Of a stretch of DNA of 64,000 nt, positions 62,677 through 64,000 are shown in pieces. The stretch is from Agelas oroides (Eukaryota; Porifera; Demospongiae; Agelasida; Agelasidae): contig OX422196.1 of NCBI GenBank assembly GCA_949130485.1, forward strand, positions 7,364,054 to 7,428,053, written 5' to 3'. The position numbers were made by a program, and so were the translations under genes. Under the pieces are notes generated by a model. The model had not been told where the DNA came from. It was given only the letters and a program-made list of their open reading frames with translations, and did no database searches. Position 1 is the stretch's first letter. Each line of letters starts with the position of its first letter.

Positions 62677-64000
62677 ATTGAAGCGTAGCAATGAGCCTGA
62701 CCACTATAATTTTATACATAGTTGTGTGTAAATAATATTGAAGTTACTGTAAACACTTGCACATGTACAGATGTGTGTTTACAGTAAGGGCCAATCAGGT
62801 GATAGTTATAGCACAGGTGGCCAGAGATTTATGGCTGTAGTAAACAAACATTGTCCTTGGGCTACGCCCTTGGATTCAGTCTGCCTACTGCCATAAACCC
62901 CTGGCACTGTGCTATAACTATAACTTAATACATGACTAGAATCAAGTAAAATTGCACACATGAAGGAATTTGAGGAACATGTGCCCCTTGTTTAGCTGCT
63001 TGGCAGAGAGGAAGTACTTCACCAGAGTAAATACAGGGGTCAGGTTGGTTGAGGAAATCCCTACACAGTTACAGAGTAGCAAACCACTAATGCGTGGATA
63101 ATTAGATTACTTGTGAGGTAGCATGTGGTAGTTCATACACCTAACCAACTTAATTCCTTGTTGTCATGACTACATAATTATATAGGTTGAATGTTTGCAC
63201 CCACACACCCACAACAAGAGTCTTTTTCCAAGAAAGACCATAGAAATTGAATGTTGTGTATACCCAACACATGCAGGCACTTCCTGAGAGAATCCTCAGT
63301 ACACACCAGCTATAGACCAAACAGATACGATACCTAAATGAGGTCACATTCTATTACAGAGGAAGCAGTTTGAGGAATACATAACCTAGTCAACTATTGA
63401 AGTATGCACTGAATTATAGTGGCAGGATTTGATGCATTTCTACTAAATCTATCTCTCACTCCCTTGACCAACCTGCAATCCTCTGTGCACATGTGCAGCT
63501 AGGGCTGGCAATGCAAGATTAGTAGAATATCCAGTTGAAACTATACTGCAATGCCACCCCAAGTCCATGGGCTGCATGATGCACAGTGTCCAGAGGCCCT
63601 ACCTTACCTAACCACTTTGTCCAACCTCTATACGTAAATTTGCTTTGGTCTAAACTGCACCACAAGATGCTCACAAAACCCAGAGTTTAGATTTACCCAA
63701 GAGCGCATAAGAACGGGCGGCTAGAGTAAGAGCGTGTAACTACGTAAAATTCCAAACCGGGCGGAATTTACCGCCAGTACTAAAAATAGTAACACGCACT
63801 GCGCACGCTGCGTTGACATAAGCCCTTATGCATTGTTGCTAAGCGTACACGTGACCGGATGTTCTATTTTTAGTACGGTTCAATAATTTTGCCCAGACTA
63901 CGGGCTTCTATTGGAGTTACACGCTCTTACTCTAGCCGCCCGTTCTTATGTGCTCTTGTTTACCTTATAGCCATGCAGGACGCTCTTATATACAGTTTAG
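62677..64000. other. Non-coding repeat region to window end
   Basis: A short inverted-repeat element at about 62803-62935 (GTTATAGCACAGGTGGCCAG / CTGGCACTGTGCTATAAC), AT-rich spacer, and a MITE at 63696-63960. No ORF above 65 codons looks real and no receptor B exon was recognised. Confidence 0.6.
63696..63960. mobile_element. MITE with about 45-bp inverted ends
   Basis: Ends CAAGAGCGCATAAGAACGGG and CCCGTTCTTATGTGCTCTTG; arms include GGCGGCTAGAGTAAGAGCGT. The flanks share TTTACC on both sides, a likely 6-bp target duplication. The deleted relative at 25516-25573 sits on the GH5 splice donor. No ORF. Confidence 0.8.

Overview
The window is intron-rich animal DNA read at single-gene resolution. 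Its genes are intact metazoan families: glycogen phosphorylase, selenoprotein W with an in-frame Sec UGA, ADAT3, ISCA2, a DEGS-type sphingolipid desaturase, an endoglycoceramidase-like GH5 enzyme and adhesion GPCRs. Introns are mostly 60-600 bp with GT-AG borders. SRCR, Calx-beta, Ig and GAIN domains are mixed in one receptor, and there is a Penelope-type retroelement. An early-branching animal fits best, most likely a demosponge. This is inference from gene content and compactness; no species marker was seen.

Layout. 1-2613 (+): the 3' two-thirds of glycogen phosphorylase. 4883-16657 (-): a compact run of three genes in one direction, F-box/WD40 protein, ADAT3 (with tRNA-Glu nested in an intron) and SELENOW. 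17160-18577 (+): sphingolipid delta-4 desaturase. 19096-20767 (-): ISCA2, whose first intron is filled by two transposon-like inverted-repeat elements. 20858-27229 (+): endoglycoceramidase-like GH5, head-to-head with ISCA2 with 90 bp between start codons. 28101-39730 (-): adhesion GPCR A. 39731-45281: repeat-rich intergenic DNA with minisatellites, a 131-bp perfect inverted repeat and a 48-bp perfect palindrome. 45282 to about 59700 (-): adhesion GPCR B, a paralogue of A whose 5' end was not found. 60738-62676 (-): a decayed, 5'-truncated Penelope-like element with GIY-YIG endonuclease, a hammerhead-ribozyme-like core and 56-bp inverted ends. 62677-64000: repeats only.

The most unusual items are: (1) receptor A appears to carry two complete HormR-GAIN-GPS modules in series, both with an intact HL/T cleavage site, before one 7TM domain, preceded by four nearly identical tandem Ig exons; (2) a selenoprotein W reconstructed over five exons with UGA in the CGGU motif; (3) a hairpin MITE that lands on a splice donor of the GH5 gene, so that the junction now reads GC instead of GT; (4) an array of 41-bp repeats, most copies carrying a perfect RFX X-box; (5) tRNA-Glu inside an intron of ADAT3, a tRNA-editing enzyme gene. 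Gene models were built by eye from splice consensus and family similarity; exon borders marked 'about' are approximate.
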